From assembly GCF_005862305.2 (NCBI RefSeq), contig NZ_CP054022.1:434001-498000 (forward strand): a stretch of 64,000 bases of DNA. The letters run 5' to 3'. This DNA comes from Rhizobium indicum (GTDB lineage: Bacteria; Pseudomonadota; Alphaproteobacteria; Rhizobiales; Rhizobiaceae). Below are positions 16,108-25,525 of the stretch, piece by piece. The notes below the pieces were generated by a model. The model did not search any database. It saw nothing but the letters and a program-made list of their open reading frames with translations, and was not told the DNA's origin. The translations under genes were made by a program, and so were the position numbers. Within the stretch, counting starts at the first letter, position 1, and each line of letters begins with the position of its first letter.

Positions 16108-17088
16108 ATGATCTGGAATGTTGGAAGACGACTGACGATGATTGCGGCGGTGGCGCTGCTGCCTAATCTTGCCTTCGCGGCCGAACGCGGCGCAGGTTTT
16201 TATCTGCTGGGCTCCAAAGGGCCGGCGGCCGGTATCCTTCCTCCTCCAGGCGTCTTCTTTCAGAACGACATCTGGATCTACAATGGCAATCTGGGTGGCG
16301 GCAAGCAGTTGCCCACCGGCGGACGTATTGCCGTCGGCGTCGAGGGCAAAGCGGTGTTGGCAGCGCCGACCGTCCTCTGGGTCCTGCCCGAGGAGGTGCT
16401 TGGCGGCCGTCTCGGCTTTGGCGCAACCGTTCCCTTTGGCTGGATGGAAACGGATGCCGACTTGACGCTTGCCGGACCGAGGGGTGGAACTGCGAGCGGC
16501 TCGATCACCGACACGATCTTCACGATTGGCGATCCTGTCGTCAGCGGAACACTCGGCTGGGACGCCGGCAACTTCCATTGGACGACGGGTGTTCTGGTCA
16601 ATGTTCCGATCGGCGACTATCAGGATGGCGAGATCTCCAACTTGGCATTCCACCATTGGGGCGCTGACATCAGCGCGGCCGTGACCTGGCTTGATCCGAC
16701 GATCGGTCTGGATCTTTCGGCGGCTGTCGGCATGACGTTCAATGCCGAGAACCCTGCCACCGACTACCGCACGGGCAACGAATTCCATGTCGAGTGGGCG
16801 GCGGTCCAGCACTTCAACGAGCAGTTCGACGCCGGTCTCGTCGGCTACTATTACGACCAGGTGAGTGGCGATAGCGGCGCCGGCGCCTCCGGCGATTTCA
16901 AGGGGCGCGTCGCGGCCATAGGCGCGACCATAGGCTGGACGTTCAAAGCGGGCGAAGTGCCGATATCGACCCGTATCAAGTATTTTCACGAGTTCGCCGC
17001 CGAAAACCGCGCCGAGGGAGATGCCGTCTATCTGACGATCTCGATGCCCTTGTCGATCACCAAGCCGATGAACATTGCAGCACAATAA
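16108..17088 (+). CDS. Outer-membrane transporter of the phenol MetA-pathway (SphA-like) family
   Basis: The 326-residue protein has a signal peptide ending NLAFA-AERGAG, followed by GFYLLGSKGPAAGILPPPGVF and many amphipathic strands (for example FGATVPFGWMETDADL, LVNVPIGDYQDGEISNLAFHHWG). This pattern is typical of Phenol_MetA_deg-type barrels found beside aromatic catabolism genes. GTGGAG precedes the ATG at 16108. It may admit an aromatic or sulfated substrate to the periplasmic arylsulfatase encoded 470 nt downstream. GTAAC copy 4 lies about 260 nt upstream, a long distance for direct control. Confidence 0.75.
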   Translation: MIWNVGRRLTMIAAVALLPNLAFAAERGAGFYLLGSKGPAAGILPPPGVFFQNDIWIYNGNLGGGKQLPTGGRIAVGVEGKAVLAAPTVLWVLPEEVLGGRLGFGATVPFGWMETDADLTLAGPRGGTASGSITDTIFTIGDPVVSGTLGWDAGNFHWTTGVLVNVPIGDYQDGEISNLAFHHWGADISAAVTWLDPTIGLDLSAAVGMTFNAENPATDYRTGNEFHVEWAAVQHFNEQFDAGLVGYYYDQVSGDSGAGASGDFKGRVAAIGATIGWTFKAGEVPISTRIKYFHEFAAENRAEGDAVYLTISMPLSITKPMNIAAQ

Positions 17089-17189
17089 GGATCGACCATG
17101 CCCCGGGCGACATCGAGACCGGCGACAGCCTCCATCATGGCAAGTTCGCCGAAAGTCCCGGCATCGTTCAGCTCATCGGCCAGCGTCTG

Positions 17190-17486
17190 ATGACCGGGCA
17201 AACGCTGACGGATTCCAACATTTCTCTCGGACAGGGCGTCGCCGCCGTCGTGGGCGGGACAGCGCGCACCGTCGGCACGATCGCAGGCGCTGCAGTTGCA
17301 GCACCACTTGTGATCATCGAACAGGCGGCAAGAAAGCGGCAGCCGACAGGAACGGAGCTGGGAGACAGCCTGCACAACGACCGCCCAGTCGAAGCCTCTG
17401 ACACAATAACAGGCTTGGGCGGGCGATTGTTACCTCCGGCCGACCTGGAAGTAACAGTTACAAGCTTACCAGCTGGCTGGGCCTGA
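17190..17486 (+). CDS. Possible small membrane-associated protein or gene remnant
   Basis: The frame opens before 17190 and reads IETGDSLHHGKFAESPGIVQLIGQRL, then from an ATG at 17190 MTGQTLTDSNISLGQGVAA with a long glycine/alanine-rich hydrophobic segment (VVGGTARTVGTIAGAAVAAPLVII) and a charged tail. GDSLHHG and GDSLHND suggest a short internal repeat. No ribosome site precedes the ATG, and the GTAAC copy 5 and the end of the frame overlap the sulfatase promoter region. It may be a decayed gene. Low confidence. Confidence 0.3.
   Translation: MTGQTLTDSNISLGQGVAAVVGGTARTVGTIAGAAVAAPLVIIEQAARKRQPTGTELGDSLHNDRPVEASDTITGLGGRLLPPADLEVTVTSLPAGWA
17451..17461 (+). promoter_or_regulatory. GTAAC-N-GTTAC element, copy 5
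   Basis: GTAACAGTTAC lies 100 nt before the arylsulfatase ATG, with a further GTTAC half-site at 17429-17433. Confidence 0.5.
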
Positions 17487-17561
17487 AGCAGTATCCCCGT
17501 CAAGTCATCCGGTCAAAAAGCAGACCGAAATGTCGAACCGCAAGCAAAAAGGAAACCCGTG

Positions 17562-19196
17562 ATGAGTACGCCCATCTATCGACGACTCCTTGCCGCCACG
17601 GCCGCCGTCGCGATGACCATGACCTCGGCCGCGATCGCAACCCCGGTATTCGCGCAGCAGGCGGCAACAGCACCGGCCGCAGCCGATACCTCCAAGCCAA
17701 ACATTCTTGTCATCTTCGGCGACGACGTCGGGCAGACAAATATCAGCGCCTATTCCTTCGGCGTCGTCGGATTCAAAACGCCAAACATCGACAGCATCGC
17801 CAAATCAGGCATGATGTTCACGGATTATTATGCCGAGAACAGTTGCACGGCGGGCCGCTCGACCTTCATCACCGGCCAGACATGCCTGCGCACCGGTCTC
17901 TGCAAGGTTGGCGCACCCGGTGCTCCGGTCGGTCTGCAAGCCGGCGACATCACAATCGCCCAGGCGCTGAAGCCGCTTGGATATGCGACCGGCCAGTTCG
18001 GCAAAAACCACCTGGGAGACAGGGACGAGTATCTTCCGACCAAACACGGCTTCGACGAGTTCTTCGGCAACCTCTACCATCTGAACGCCGAAGAGGAGCC
18101 GGAAGCGCCCTATTGGCCGAAGGATGACACCGAGTTTTTGAAAGCCTATTCGCCGCGCGGCGTCATCAAGGCGTCGGCCGACGGCAAGATCGAGGATAGC
18201 GGTCCCCTGACCAAGAAGCGGATGGAGACCATCGACGATGAGACCAGCTCTGCGGCGATGGACTTCATGGACCGTCAGGTGAAGGCGAAAAAGCCGTTCT
18301 TTACCTGGATGAACGCGACGCGCATGCATGTCTTCACGCACGTGCGGGAGTCGATGCGGGGCCAGAGCGGCATGGTCGGAAACGAATATGCCGATGGCAT
18401 GGTCGAGCACGATGAGATGGTCGGAAAGATTTTGAAAAAGCTCGATGAACTCGGGATCGCCGACAACACCATCGTCGTCTACACCACCGACAACGGGCCG
18501 AACCAATGGTCTTGGCCGGACGCGGCGACGACGCCGTTCCGCAGCGAGAAGGATACCAATTGGGAGGGCGCGTTCCGCGTCCCGGCCATGGTCAAATGGC
18601 CGGGCCACATCCAGCCCGGCCAGGTTTCGAATGGAATGATATCCGGTCTCGACTGGTTCCCGACGCTGCTTGCGGCCGCGGGTGATCCCGACGTGAAAAG
18701 CCGCCTCCTGAGTGGCTGGAAGCCGGATGGAAGCGCCAACAGCTTCCGCAACCATCTGGATGGCTATAACCAGCTCGACTACCTCACCGGCAAGGCCGAT
18801 AAGAGCGCCCGCAGCGACTTCTACTACTTCGACGACGACGGCGGGTTGGTGGCGACGCGCTACGACGACTGGAAGGTCGTCTTCAAGGAACAGCCGGCTC
18901 CGGGCGGCTTTGCCGTCTGGCAGACTCCATTCGTCACCTGGCGCATTCCGAAGCTGTTCAACCTGCGGATGGATCCATACGAGCGCGCGGACACCGTTTC
19001 GGACCAGTATAATGACTGGCTCACGCGCAACGACTACCTGCTCGTGAAGGGTCAGTTGCAGGGAGCGGCCTTCCTGGAAACATTCGTCAAGTATCCGCCC
19101 AGCCAGCGGGTCGCCAGCTTCAACATCGAAGGCGTCCGCGCGGAGGTGGACAAGGCGATTGACCAATCCTTCAAGGATCGCGGTATCGAGAAGTAG
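17562..19196 (+). CDS. Periplasmic type I arylsulfatase (Cys-type)
   Basis: The 544-residue sulfatase has a signal peptide ending in VFAQQ. The mature protein starts PNILVIFGDDVGQTNISAYS with the metal-binding aspartates. The signature C-T-A-G-R (Cys95 to Arg99) in SCTAGRSTFITGQ is the target for oxidation to formylglycine, and a matching formylglycine-generating enzyme is encoded at 25594. Later motifs GKNHLGDRDEYLP, TDNGPNQWSWPD and WEGAFRVPAMVKWPG complete the active site. It would release sulfate from aryl or alkyl sulfate esters in the periplasm. The ATG at 17562 has AAGGA 8 nt upstream; a GTG at 17559 is an alternative. Confidence 0.93.
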   Translation: MSTPIYRRLLAATAAVAMTMTSAAIATPVFAQQAATAPAAADTSKPNILVIFGDDVGQTNISAYSFGVVGFKTPNIDSIAKSGMMFTDYYAENSCTAGRSTFITGQTCLRTGLCKVGAPGAPVGLQAGDITIAQALKPLGYATGQFGKNHLGDRDEYLPTKHGFDEFFGNLYHLNAEEEPEAPYWPKDDTEFLKAYSPRGVIKASADGKIEDSGPLTKKRMETIDDETSSAAMDFMDRQVKAKKPFFTWMNATRMHVFTHVRESMRGQSGMVGNEYADGMVEHDEMVGKILKKLDELGIADNTIVVYTTDNGPNQWSWPDAATTPFRSEKDTNWEGAFRVPAMVKWPGHIQPGQVSNGMISGLDWFPTLLAAAGDPDVKSRLLSGWKPDGSANSFRNHLDGYNQLDYLTGKADKSARSDFYYFDDDGGLVATRYDDWKVVFKEQPAPGGFAVWQTPFVTWRIPKLFNLRMDPYERADTVSDQYNDWLTRNDYLLVKGQLQGAAFLETFVKYPPSQRVASFNIEGVRAEVDKAIDQSFKDRGIEK

Positions 19197-19208
19197 GCAA
19201 CGCACCAA

Positions 19209-19230
19209 GGCGCGCAGCGGTCTGCGCGCC
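19209..19230 (+). terminator. Hairpin between the sulfatase and MoxR genes
   Basis: GGCGCGCAG and CTGCGCGCC form a perfect 9-bp stem with a 4-nt loop, followed by a pyrimidine-rich CCTCTCCTTCTC. Partial termination or RNA stabilisation would let the sulfatase be made in excess over the downstream MoxR-Bat genes. Confidence 0.5.
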
Positions 19231-19255
19231 CCTCTCCTTCTCACCGAGGCCCCCC

Positions 19256-20233
19256 ATGACGGCTCGCGACGACATCCTCGATCTCGGCACGCGTATCGGC
19301 CGGTCGATCATCGGTCAGGAGACCATGGTCGAACGGCTCCTCCTTGGGCTGCTTGCCAATGGCCATCTGCTGGTCGAGGGCCTTCCCGGTCTCGCAAAAA
19401 CCAGAGCAATCAAGAGCCTGGCAAAGAACCTTGATTCAGAGCTTTCACGCGTTCAATTCACGCCCGACCTGCTGCCAGCCGACATTACCGGCTCCGAAAT
19501 CTACTTCAGCGAGGGCGGCAAGGGCGAATTCAGGTTCCAGCAGGGGCCGATCTTCGCCAATCTCATCCTGGCGGACGAGATCAACCGCGCGCCGGCCAAG
19601 GTGCAGTCCGCGCTGCTCGAGGCCATGGAGGAACGCCAGGTCACCGTTGGCGGCAAGAGCTATCCCCTGCCGCCGCTCTTCATGGTGATGGCGACGCAAA
19701 ATCCCATCGAGCAGGAGGGCACCTATCCCCTGCCCGAAGCCCAGCTCGACCGCTTCCTCATGCATGTCGAGGTCGGCTATCCGGACGAGGCGTCGGAGGC
19801 AGCCATCATGCGGCTCAACCGCAATGAAGAAAACGAGGCGCATGGCGGCGCGAAGCCGCCGTCGCCGGAAAGGCTGAACCCACAGGCCGTATTCGCCGCC
19901 CGCAAGGAGATCGGCGCTGTCACCGTTTCCGAACCCGTCGAGAAGTACATGGTGGCGCTCGTCTTCGCCACGCGTTATCCCGACCGCTACGACAAGGATC
20001 TCGCGACGCTGCTGCAGGTGGGCGCCAGCCCCCGCGGTGCGATCGGCCTCGACAAGGTTTCGCGATCCTATGCCTGGCTGAAGGGGCGCGATTATGTGAC
20101 CCCTGATGACGTCAAGGCGATCGTCCACGACGTTTTTCGCCACAGGCTGATCTTGTCCTACGAGGCGCATGCGTCGAACGCCACGCCGGACAAGGTGATC
20201 GACCGCATCGTCGAACTGGTGGCGGTCTCATGA
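19256..20233 (+). CDS. MoxR-family AAA+ ATPase
   Basis: The 325-residue protein is an AAA+ ATPase with Walker A GLPGLAKT (residues 42-49), Walker B LILADEIN, sensor-1 MATQNPIEQEGTYPLPEAQLDRF and an arginine-finger region, all matching MoxR. MoxR proteins work as chaperones with von Willebrand A partners in maturing secreted or metal-containing proteins. It is the first gene of a tight cluster (DUF58, DUF4381, two vWA proteins, BatD) and overlaps the DUF58 gene by 4 nt (ATGA). Adjacency to the sulfatase suggests, but does not prove, that the sulfatase or a barrel is the client. Confidence 0.93.
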   Translation: MTARDDILDLGTRIGRSIIGQETMVERLLLGLLANGHLLVEGLPGLAKTRAIKSLAKNLDSELSRVQFTPDLLPADITGSEIYFSEGGKGEFRFQQGPIFANLILADEINRAPAKVQSALLEAMEERQVTVGGKSYPLPPLFMVMATQNPIEQEGTYPLPEAQLDRFLMHVEVGYPDEASEAAIMRLNRNEENEAHGGAKPPSPERLNPQAVFAARKEIGAVTVSEPVEKYMVALVFATRYPDRYDKDLATLLQVGASPRGAIGLDKVSRSYAWLKGRDYVTPDDVKAIVHDVFRHRLILSYEAHASNATPDKVIDRIVELVAVS

Positions 20234-21168
20234 GCGATGCGGGCGTCTATGTTTCGACGGACGAACTGGTCGCGCTCGAAGCGAGAGCCCGAGATCTGAG
20301 CTTCGTCCAGAAGGCACGCAGCCACCAGCAGCTTGCAGGCCGCATGCAATCGGCGATGCGCGGCCGGGGACTGATCTTCGAAGAACTTCGCGACTATCTG
20401 CCCGGTGACGACATCCGCTCCATCGACTGGCGCGTCACGGCGCGAACCAGCCGACCGGTGGTCCGCGTCTACTCCGAGGAAAAGGAGCGGCCCGCGCTGA
20501 TCATCGTCGACCAGCGGATCAATATGTTCTTCGGCAGCAGGCGATCGATGAAATCGGTAACGGCAGCGGAAGCCGCGATGCTCTGCGCCTGGCGCATACT
20601 GGGTTCCGGCGACCGGGTCGGCGGCTTCGTCTTCGGCGAAAGCGGGACGAACGAGGTCAAACCGCATCGCAGCCGCAATGCGGTGATTGCCTTTGCGGAG
20701 AAAATCGCACGGCAGAACGCGGGCCTGCGCGCAGACAGCAAAGGCGAACCTGACCCGCAAGCGTTGGACAAGGTTTTGTCGGCGGTCGCAAATATCGCCC
20801 ACCACGACCATCTCGTGGTCGTCGTCTCCGACTTCGACGGCCATACCGCGACGACACGAGACATCCTGCTGAGGCTCTCCATCCACAACGACGTGATCTG
20901 CCTGCTCGTCTACGACCCCTTTCTATTGGACCTGCCGACATCGGGCGACATCGTCGTCAGCGGCGGCGGCCCTCAGGCCGAGCTGGTTCTGCGAACAGCA
21001 AGCGTCCGATCGTCGATCGACGCGTTCGCACGCAACCGCGGCCGGGAGTTGAGAGCGTGGCAGCGTCAGCTCGGGCTTCCAATGCTGCCCATATCGGCCG
21101 CCGAGGAAACCGCTCCGCAGCTCAGACGTCTGCTGGAGCAGTCTGCGTGGCGGCAACGGAGGCGTTGA
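20230..21168 (+). CDS. DUF58-domain protein (MoxR-associated)
   Basis: The 312-residue protein carries the DUF58 signature LRDYLPGDDIRSIDWRVTART and a vWA-like fold with VVVVSDFDGH. DUF58 proteins are regular partners of MoxR ATPases. It overlaps the MoxR stop by 4 nt and the next gene by 1 nt (TGATG). It is cytoplasmic with no signal peptide and probably links MoxR to membrane vWA components. Confidence 0.9.
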   Translation: MSDAGVYVSTDELVALEARARDLSFVQKARSHQQLAGRMQSAMRGRGLIFEELRDYLPGDDIRSIDWRVTARTSRPVVRVYSEEKERPALIIVDQRINMFFGSRRSMKSVTAAEAAMLCAWRILGSGDRVGGFVFGESGTNEVKPHRSRNAVIAFAEKIARQNAGLRADSKGEPDPQALDKVLSAVANIAHHDHLVVVVSDFDGHTATTRDILLRLSIHNDVICLLVYDPFLLDLPTSGDIVVSGGGPQAELVLRTASVRSSIDAFARNRGRELRAWQRQLGLPMLPISAAEETAPQLRRLLEQSAWRQRRR

Positions 21169-21689
21169 TGGAGCCGGCAGCAAAGCTTGATCCGATGACG
21201 GACATGGCGCTGCGTTCGCTGCACGACATCATGGTTCCGGCGCCGGTCTCATGGTGGCCGCAGACCTGGGGCTGGGCTCTGCTGGCAGCCCTGCTTGCAT
21301 TCGCCGTTCTCCTGGCGATCTTCCGGCGGATCAGGCGTTACCGCGCCAACGCCTACAGGCGCGAGGCCTTGACCTTGCTGGCAGGGATCTCTGACAGACT
21401 TCGACACCCCGCCACGCGCCCCGACGCCATAAAGGATCTCGCAGAAGTTCTGAAGCGCACAGCGCTGGCAGCCTGGCCGCGCGGTGAAGTCGCCTCCCTT
21501 TCCGGTAACGGCTGGGTTCGATTTCTCGACGCGCATGACGAGGATGGGGCCGGAGACACGCTCGAACGCCTCCTGGACGACTTCGAATATCATGGCGCGG
21601 AGATCGTCGCGGATCTGCCGTCGAATGTCTGCGGCGATCTCGTCATCGCCGCCCGCAAATGGATCGAGCAACATCATGTATCAGCTTGA
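21168..21689 (+). CDS. DUF4381-family membrane protein
   Basis: The 173-residue protein has one transmembrane helix (TWGWALLAALLAFAVLLAIF, about residues 28-50), then a basic, charged cytoplasmic domain containing LKRTALAAWPRGEVASLSGNGWVRFLD, the DUF4381 core. The start at 21168 overlaps the DUF58 stop by 1 nt and has GGAGG 5 nt upstream; the in-frame ATG at 21057 lies within the DUF58 gene. It overlaps the following vWA gene by 14 nt. DUF4381 is usually placed between DUF58 and BatA-like genes. Confidence 0.85.
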   Translation: MEPAAKLDPMTDMALRSLHDIMVPAPVSWWPQTWGWALLAALLAFAVLLAIFRRIRRYRANAYRREALTLLAGISDRLRHPATRPDAIKDLAEVLKRTALAAWPRGEVASLSGNGWVRFLDAHDEDGAGDTLERLLDDFEYHGAEIVADLPSNVCGDLVIAARKWIEQHHVSA

Positions 21690-22665
21690 TTTGCCCTGGC
21701 TTCTGCTTGTGCTGCCGTTACCGATGCTGCTCTGGTGGCTGCTGCCGGCTCATCGGGAAACATCGGCGTCCGTGAGACTGCCCTTCTTCTCGCAGGTCGC
21801 CGAGGCGGCGGGCGTTCGTCCGACTGAGGGATCGGTGGTGACGCGCAGGACATGGCCACAGCTCGTCTGCGAGACCCTGGCCTGGGGCCTGGTGATGCTC
21901 GCCCTGGCACGCCCCCAGCTCGTGGAACCGCCGATCGAGAAGATCGAGCCGCAACGCGATATCCTTCTCGCCCTCGACCTGTCGCAGTCGATGGATGCGC
22001 GGGACTTCCCTGGCGCCGAGGGCGCGCGCCTCGCCCGCGTCGAAGCCGTCAGGCAGGTCGTCGCCGACTTCGTCGAGAAAAGACCCGGCGATCGGATTGG
22101 TCTCGTCGTCTTCGGAGACGCGCCCTATCCGCTCGCACCCTTCACGATGGATCACGAGCTCGTCCGGACGATGATCGCCGACACCGTTCCCGGGATGGCC
22201 GGACCGCGGACGTCGCTGGGAGACGCTCTTGGTCTTGCGATCAAGATGTTCGAGAAGACGACCACTCCGGAAAAGGTGCTCATCGTTCTGACTGATGGTA
22301 ACGACACGGCCAGCAGGATGCCACCCCTGAAGGCAGTGGAGATCGCGAAATCGAAGGGCGTGATCGTCCACACGGTGGGTATCGGAGACCCTGCTGCGAC
22401 GGGCGAGGACAAGCTGGATACCGCGACGCTGCAGAAGATCGCCGCGAATACCGGCGGTCGCTATTTCTTCGGAGGCGACCAGTCGCAGCTGGCAGCGATC
22501 TACGAGGTGCTCGACCAGATAACCCCGGAGGATCAGAAGAACCTGTCCTGGCGGCCGCGGATCGAGCTGTTCCACTGGCCGCTGCTGGCCGCCGTCGCAC
22601 TGCTGGCGGCCTATTATCTCGCCTCGGGAGTGGCGGCCGCATTCAAGCGGAGGGCGGCGGCATGA
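21676..22665 (+). CDS. BatA-like von Willebrand A membrane protein
   Basis: The 329-residue protein has two N-terminal hydrophobic segments, an extracytoplasmic vWA domain and a C-terminal helix (LLAAVALLAAYYLASGV). The MIDAS residues are intact: DLSQS from Asp101, the threonine in GPRTSLGDAL and LTDGND. The real start is the ATG at 21676 (MYQLDLPWLLLVLP); the longer frame upstream lies within the preceding gene. Overlap with the second vWA gene is 4 nt (ATGA). Together with MoxR this forms the Bat-type chaperone membrane complex. Confidence 0.9.
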   Translation: MYQLDLPWLLLVLPLPMLLWWLLPAHRETSASVRLPFFSQVAEAAGVRPTEGSVVTRRTWPQLVCETLAWGLVMLALARPQLVEPPIEKIEPQRDILLALDLSQSMDARDFPGAEGARLARVEAVRQVVADFVEKRPGDRIGLVVFGDAPYPLAPFTMDHELVRTMIADTVPGMAGPRTSLGDALGLAIKMFEKTTTPEKVLIVLTDGNDTASRMPPLKAVEIAKSKGVIVHTVGIGDPAATGEDKLDTATLQKIAANTGGRYFFGGDQSQLAAIYEVLDQITPEDQKNLSWRPRIELFHWPLLAAVALLAAYYLASGVAAAFKRRAAA

Positions 22666-24215
22666 TTGCGGATTTTCATTTCCTGCGTCCCTGGCTCCTG
22701 CTCCTTCTCGTACTGCCGGCTGCGATCCTCTGGATGGTTTCACACTCCGGCGACATCCGTGCACAGTGGAAGGGCATGATCGCGCCGCATCTGCTCGACC
22801 GCCTCGTTGTCGATGCTTCGGGGCGCTCAAGAATGCGGCCATCCTGGTTGCTGGCGGCCGTCATGGCTGCCGGGATCGTTGGGGCGGCAGGGCCGACATG
22901 GCAGCGTGAGCCGCCGCCCTTCGTCGAGGACACAGCGCCTCTCGTCATCGCCGTCGACCTGTCGCAGACAATGGACGCCATCGACGTGACCCCGTCCAGG
23001 CTGGAGCGGGCGAAACTCAAGATCAAGGACGTGATCGAGGCCAGACAGGGCGCGCGCACGGCGATCGTCGCCTATGCCGGCACCGCCCATCTGGTCCTGC
23101 CGCCGACCGAGGATGCGGCGCTGCTTGAAAGCTACTCCGAGGCATTGGCGACGCGCATCATGCCGACGCCGGGCAAGGACACGACAGCCGCGCTGCGGCT
23201 CGGACAAAGCCTCCTGCACAAAGAAGGGGTCGCCGGAACGATCCTGCTGCTGACCGACGGACTGGAAGCCGCTGCAGCGCAGACACTCAAGTCGAGCGGC
23301 GACGGCGTCGTCATTCTCGGGATCGGCACGTCGGCGGGCGGACCGGTCAAGACGCCGGATGGCGGATTTCTCTCGGATGCATCCGACACACGTCTCTTTC
23401 CTAAGCTCGACGTCGCCGGGCTCGAGGCCATCGGCAATGAAACCGGGGCAGATGTCGCGACAATCACGGACGACGACACGGATGTTCGCTGGATCATGCA
23501 GCGTATCCGCAGTAACTTCGCGCAGAAGCAGGAGACGGAGGGTGACCGCTGGCGCGATTTCGGCTGGTGGCTGGTCGTCCCGGTCGCGGTTGCGATGGCC
23601 CTGTCGTTCCGCAAGGGCTGGGTGGTGCGGATAGCCACGTTGCTGCTCGCCCTGCGGATGCTGTCGCCGGGCAGCGCCCGTGCGGACGGGCTGATCGATA
23701 TATGGCTGACGTCCGATCAGCAGGGCCGCATTGCCTTCGAGCGGGGTAATTACGACGGGGCCACAGACCGCTTCGTCGATCCGATGTGGAAGGGCGTCGC
23801 CCTCTATCGAGCCGGCAAATTCGAGGAGGCGATCGACGCCTTTGCTTACATCGATACGGCGGAGAGCTGGTACGACCAAGGCAATGCTCTCCTCCAGCTA
23901 TCGAAGTTCGAGGAGGCTGTCGCAGCCTATGAGAAGGCTCTCGATAAACGAAGCGAATGGCCGGAGGCCGAGGCGAACCTCGCCGTCGCACGGCAACTCC
24001 TGAAGCAACAGCAGGAAAAGCAGGAAGAACAGCCCGAACAGCCGAGCGAGGATCCCGACAGCGTCCAGTTCGACGAGAGGGGAAAGGAGGGCAAGGAAGG
24101 TCAGATTAATATCGCCGAGCAGACTTCGGAGATGTGGATGAAGAACATCAACGTCAGCCCGGCGGACCTGATGGCCCGCAAGTTTTCCCTCGAAGCGAGG
24201 AGGCAGTCTCCATGA
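22662..24215 (+). CDS. BatB-like vWA protein fused to TPR domain (BatC-like)
   Basis: The 517-residue protein has N-terminal membrane helices, a vWA domain with MIDAS DLSQT (Asp99; threonine replaces the last serine) and LLTDGLE, a further membrane helix, then TPR motifs (YRAGKFEEAIDAFAYIDTAESWYDQGNALLQ) and a low-complexity glutamine/glutamate-rich tail (QQQEKQEEQPEQPSE). It joins what are separate BatB and BatC genes in Bacteroides. It starts in an ATGA overlap with BatA and ends in an ATGA overlap with BatD. Confidence 0.88.
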   Translation: MIADFHFLRPWLLLLLVLPAAILWMVSHSGDIRAQWKGMIAPHLLDRLVVDASGRSRMRPSWLLAAVMAAGIVGAAGPTWQREPPPFVEDTAPLVIAVDLSQTMDAIDVTPSRLERAKLKIKDVIEARQGARTAIVAYAGTAHLVLPPTEDAALLESYSEALATRIMPTPGKDTTAALRLGQSLLHKEGVAGTILLLTDGLEAAAAQTLKSSGDGVVILGIGTSAGGPVKTPDGGFLSDASDTRLFPKLDVAGLEAIGNETGADVATITDDDTDVRWIMQRIRSNFAQKQETEGDRWRDFGWWLVVPVAVAMALSFRKGWVVRIATLLLALRMLSPGSARADGLIDIWLTSDQQGRIAFERGNYDGATDRFVDPMWKGVALYRAGKFEEAIDAFAYIDTAESWYDQGNALLQLSKFEEAVAAYEKALDKRSEWPEAEANLAVARQLLKQQQEKQEEQPEQPSEDPDSVQFDERGKEGKEGQINIAEQTSEMWMKNINVSPADLMARKFSLEARRQSP

Positions 24216-25504
24216 GGCTTTCAGCCACGCTTCTTTGGGCGTTCATATGCGGACAGGCCATCGCCGCCGAGCCCTTCGGACGCGCCGCCATCGAAGGCGC
24301 AGATGGGATTGTCCCCGGCCAGCAGGTCCACGTCGTCGTCGACATTTTCGCGCCGGAATTCTTCACGTCGCCGCCGCAATATCCGCTGTTCGAGGTCCCG
24401 GATGCCCTTGTCACGCTTCCCGACGATCGTGCCCAGAACCTCGTCCAGACGATCGCGGACGTCCAATATTCGGGAATACGCAGGAGCTACGTGATCGTCC
24501 CGGAAAAGACCGGATCCTTCGTGCTGCCCGAAATCGCGGTCGATCTTGGCTATTCGGCGAACGGAAGCGCGATCAAGGCGCAGCTGCATGTAGCCCTTCC
24601 CGCCTTCGAGGTCGTGGCCGCTCCCGACCAGACCGCCAGGCCCTTCGCCGCCCGCGACCTGACGGTAACCCAGTCCTTCGACAGAAGCCCGTCAACCTTG
24701 AAGGCCGGCGACGCTGTCGTGCGGACGATCGTCGTCTTTGCCGAGGACACGCAGGCCATGCTGATCCCGCCGGTCGATCTGGGACGGGCAGCCGGGGTCG
24801 CGCAATATCTGAAGCCGCCGTCACTGACGGACGGCGTCGAACAGCGCGGGATCGGCCGGAGCGTCGAGACCGGAAGTACCCGGACCGAAACGGTGGTCTA
24901 CACGGCTTCGGCCGAAGGCAGCTTCCAGGCGCCGGCCGTTTCCTACCAATGGTTCGACCTCGATGCCCATGCCGGAGCGACGGCGACCCTTCCGGCCGTC
25001 GATATCGTCGTGGCGAAGGCGGCCTCAACCGAGCGCATCGATCCGAAATTCGATCCCCCTGGCGAAGATCAAGGAAAGAATGCTTGGCAGGTAGTGCTGT
25101 TATCATGCGCGGCCGTGCTCGCCTGCTTCGCGGCAATTGTCGCGTGGCAAAAGGGCTCGGCAATCCGCGCATGGGCGGAGCGGCGTCGAATGAGCCGCCG
25201 AAACTCTCCACGGAGAAGACTTCGCCGCCTTCGAACCATCATCAGGGTCGGGCCCGATCCGGCAATCTATCGGGCGCTTCAGGATTGGAGCGGAAGTCTC
25301 GGATTCCGGTCGGTTTCCGACTGGGCTGAAGCGCAGGGCAATCCCCGGCTTTCGGCACAGGTCACCATTCTCGAGCGGCGCCTCTTCCGGTCGCGCGACA
25401 TGCAATTGGATCGCGGCAAGTTCGCGGACTCCATCACCCTGGCAGCGACGAACAAGGGGCGAGCGCGAAAATCCGCCCTACCCGCCCTCAATCCGGTGGC
25501 ATGA
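24212..25504 (+). CDS. BatD-like membrane protein
   Basis: The 430-residue protein has a signal peptide (MRLSATLLWAFICGQAIAA), beta-rich extracytoplasmic repeats and a C-terminal transmembrane helix (VVLLSCAAVLACFAAIVAW) with a basic cytoplasmic tail. It matches the BatD (oxygen-tolerance) family by position, topology and the SYVIVPEKTGSFVLPEI segment. The ATG at 24212 overlaps the BatB stop by 4 nt and has GAGGAGG upstream; the frame upstream of it lies within that gene. It is the last gene of the MoxR block. Confidence 0.82.
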   Translation: MRLSATLLWAFICGQAIAAEPFGRAAIEGADGIVPGQQVHVVVDIFAPEFFTSPPQYPLFEVPDALVTLPDDRAQNLVQTIADVQYSGIRRSYVIVPEKTGSFVLPEIAVDLGYSANGSAIKAQLHVALPAFEVVAAPDQTARPFAARDLTVTQSFDRSPSTLKAGDAVVRTIVVFAEDTQAMLIPPVDLGRAAGVAQYLKPPSLTDGVEQRGIGRSVETGSTRTETVVYTASAEGSFQAPAVSYQWFDLDAHAGATATLPAVDIVVAKAASTERIDPKFDPPGEDQGKNAWQVVLLSCAAVLACFAAIVAWQKGSAIRAWAERRRMSRRNSPRRRLRRLRTIIRVGPDPAIYRALQDWSGSLGFRSVSDWAEAQGNPRLSAQVTILERRLFRSRDMQLDRGKFADSITLAATNKGRARKSALPALNPVA

Positions 25505-25525
25505 CGGACGCGTTGTTACGTCGAG

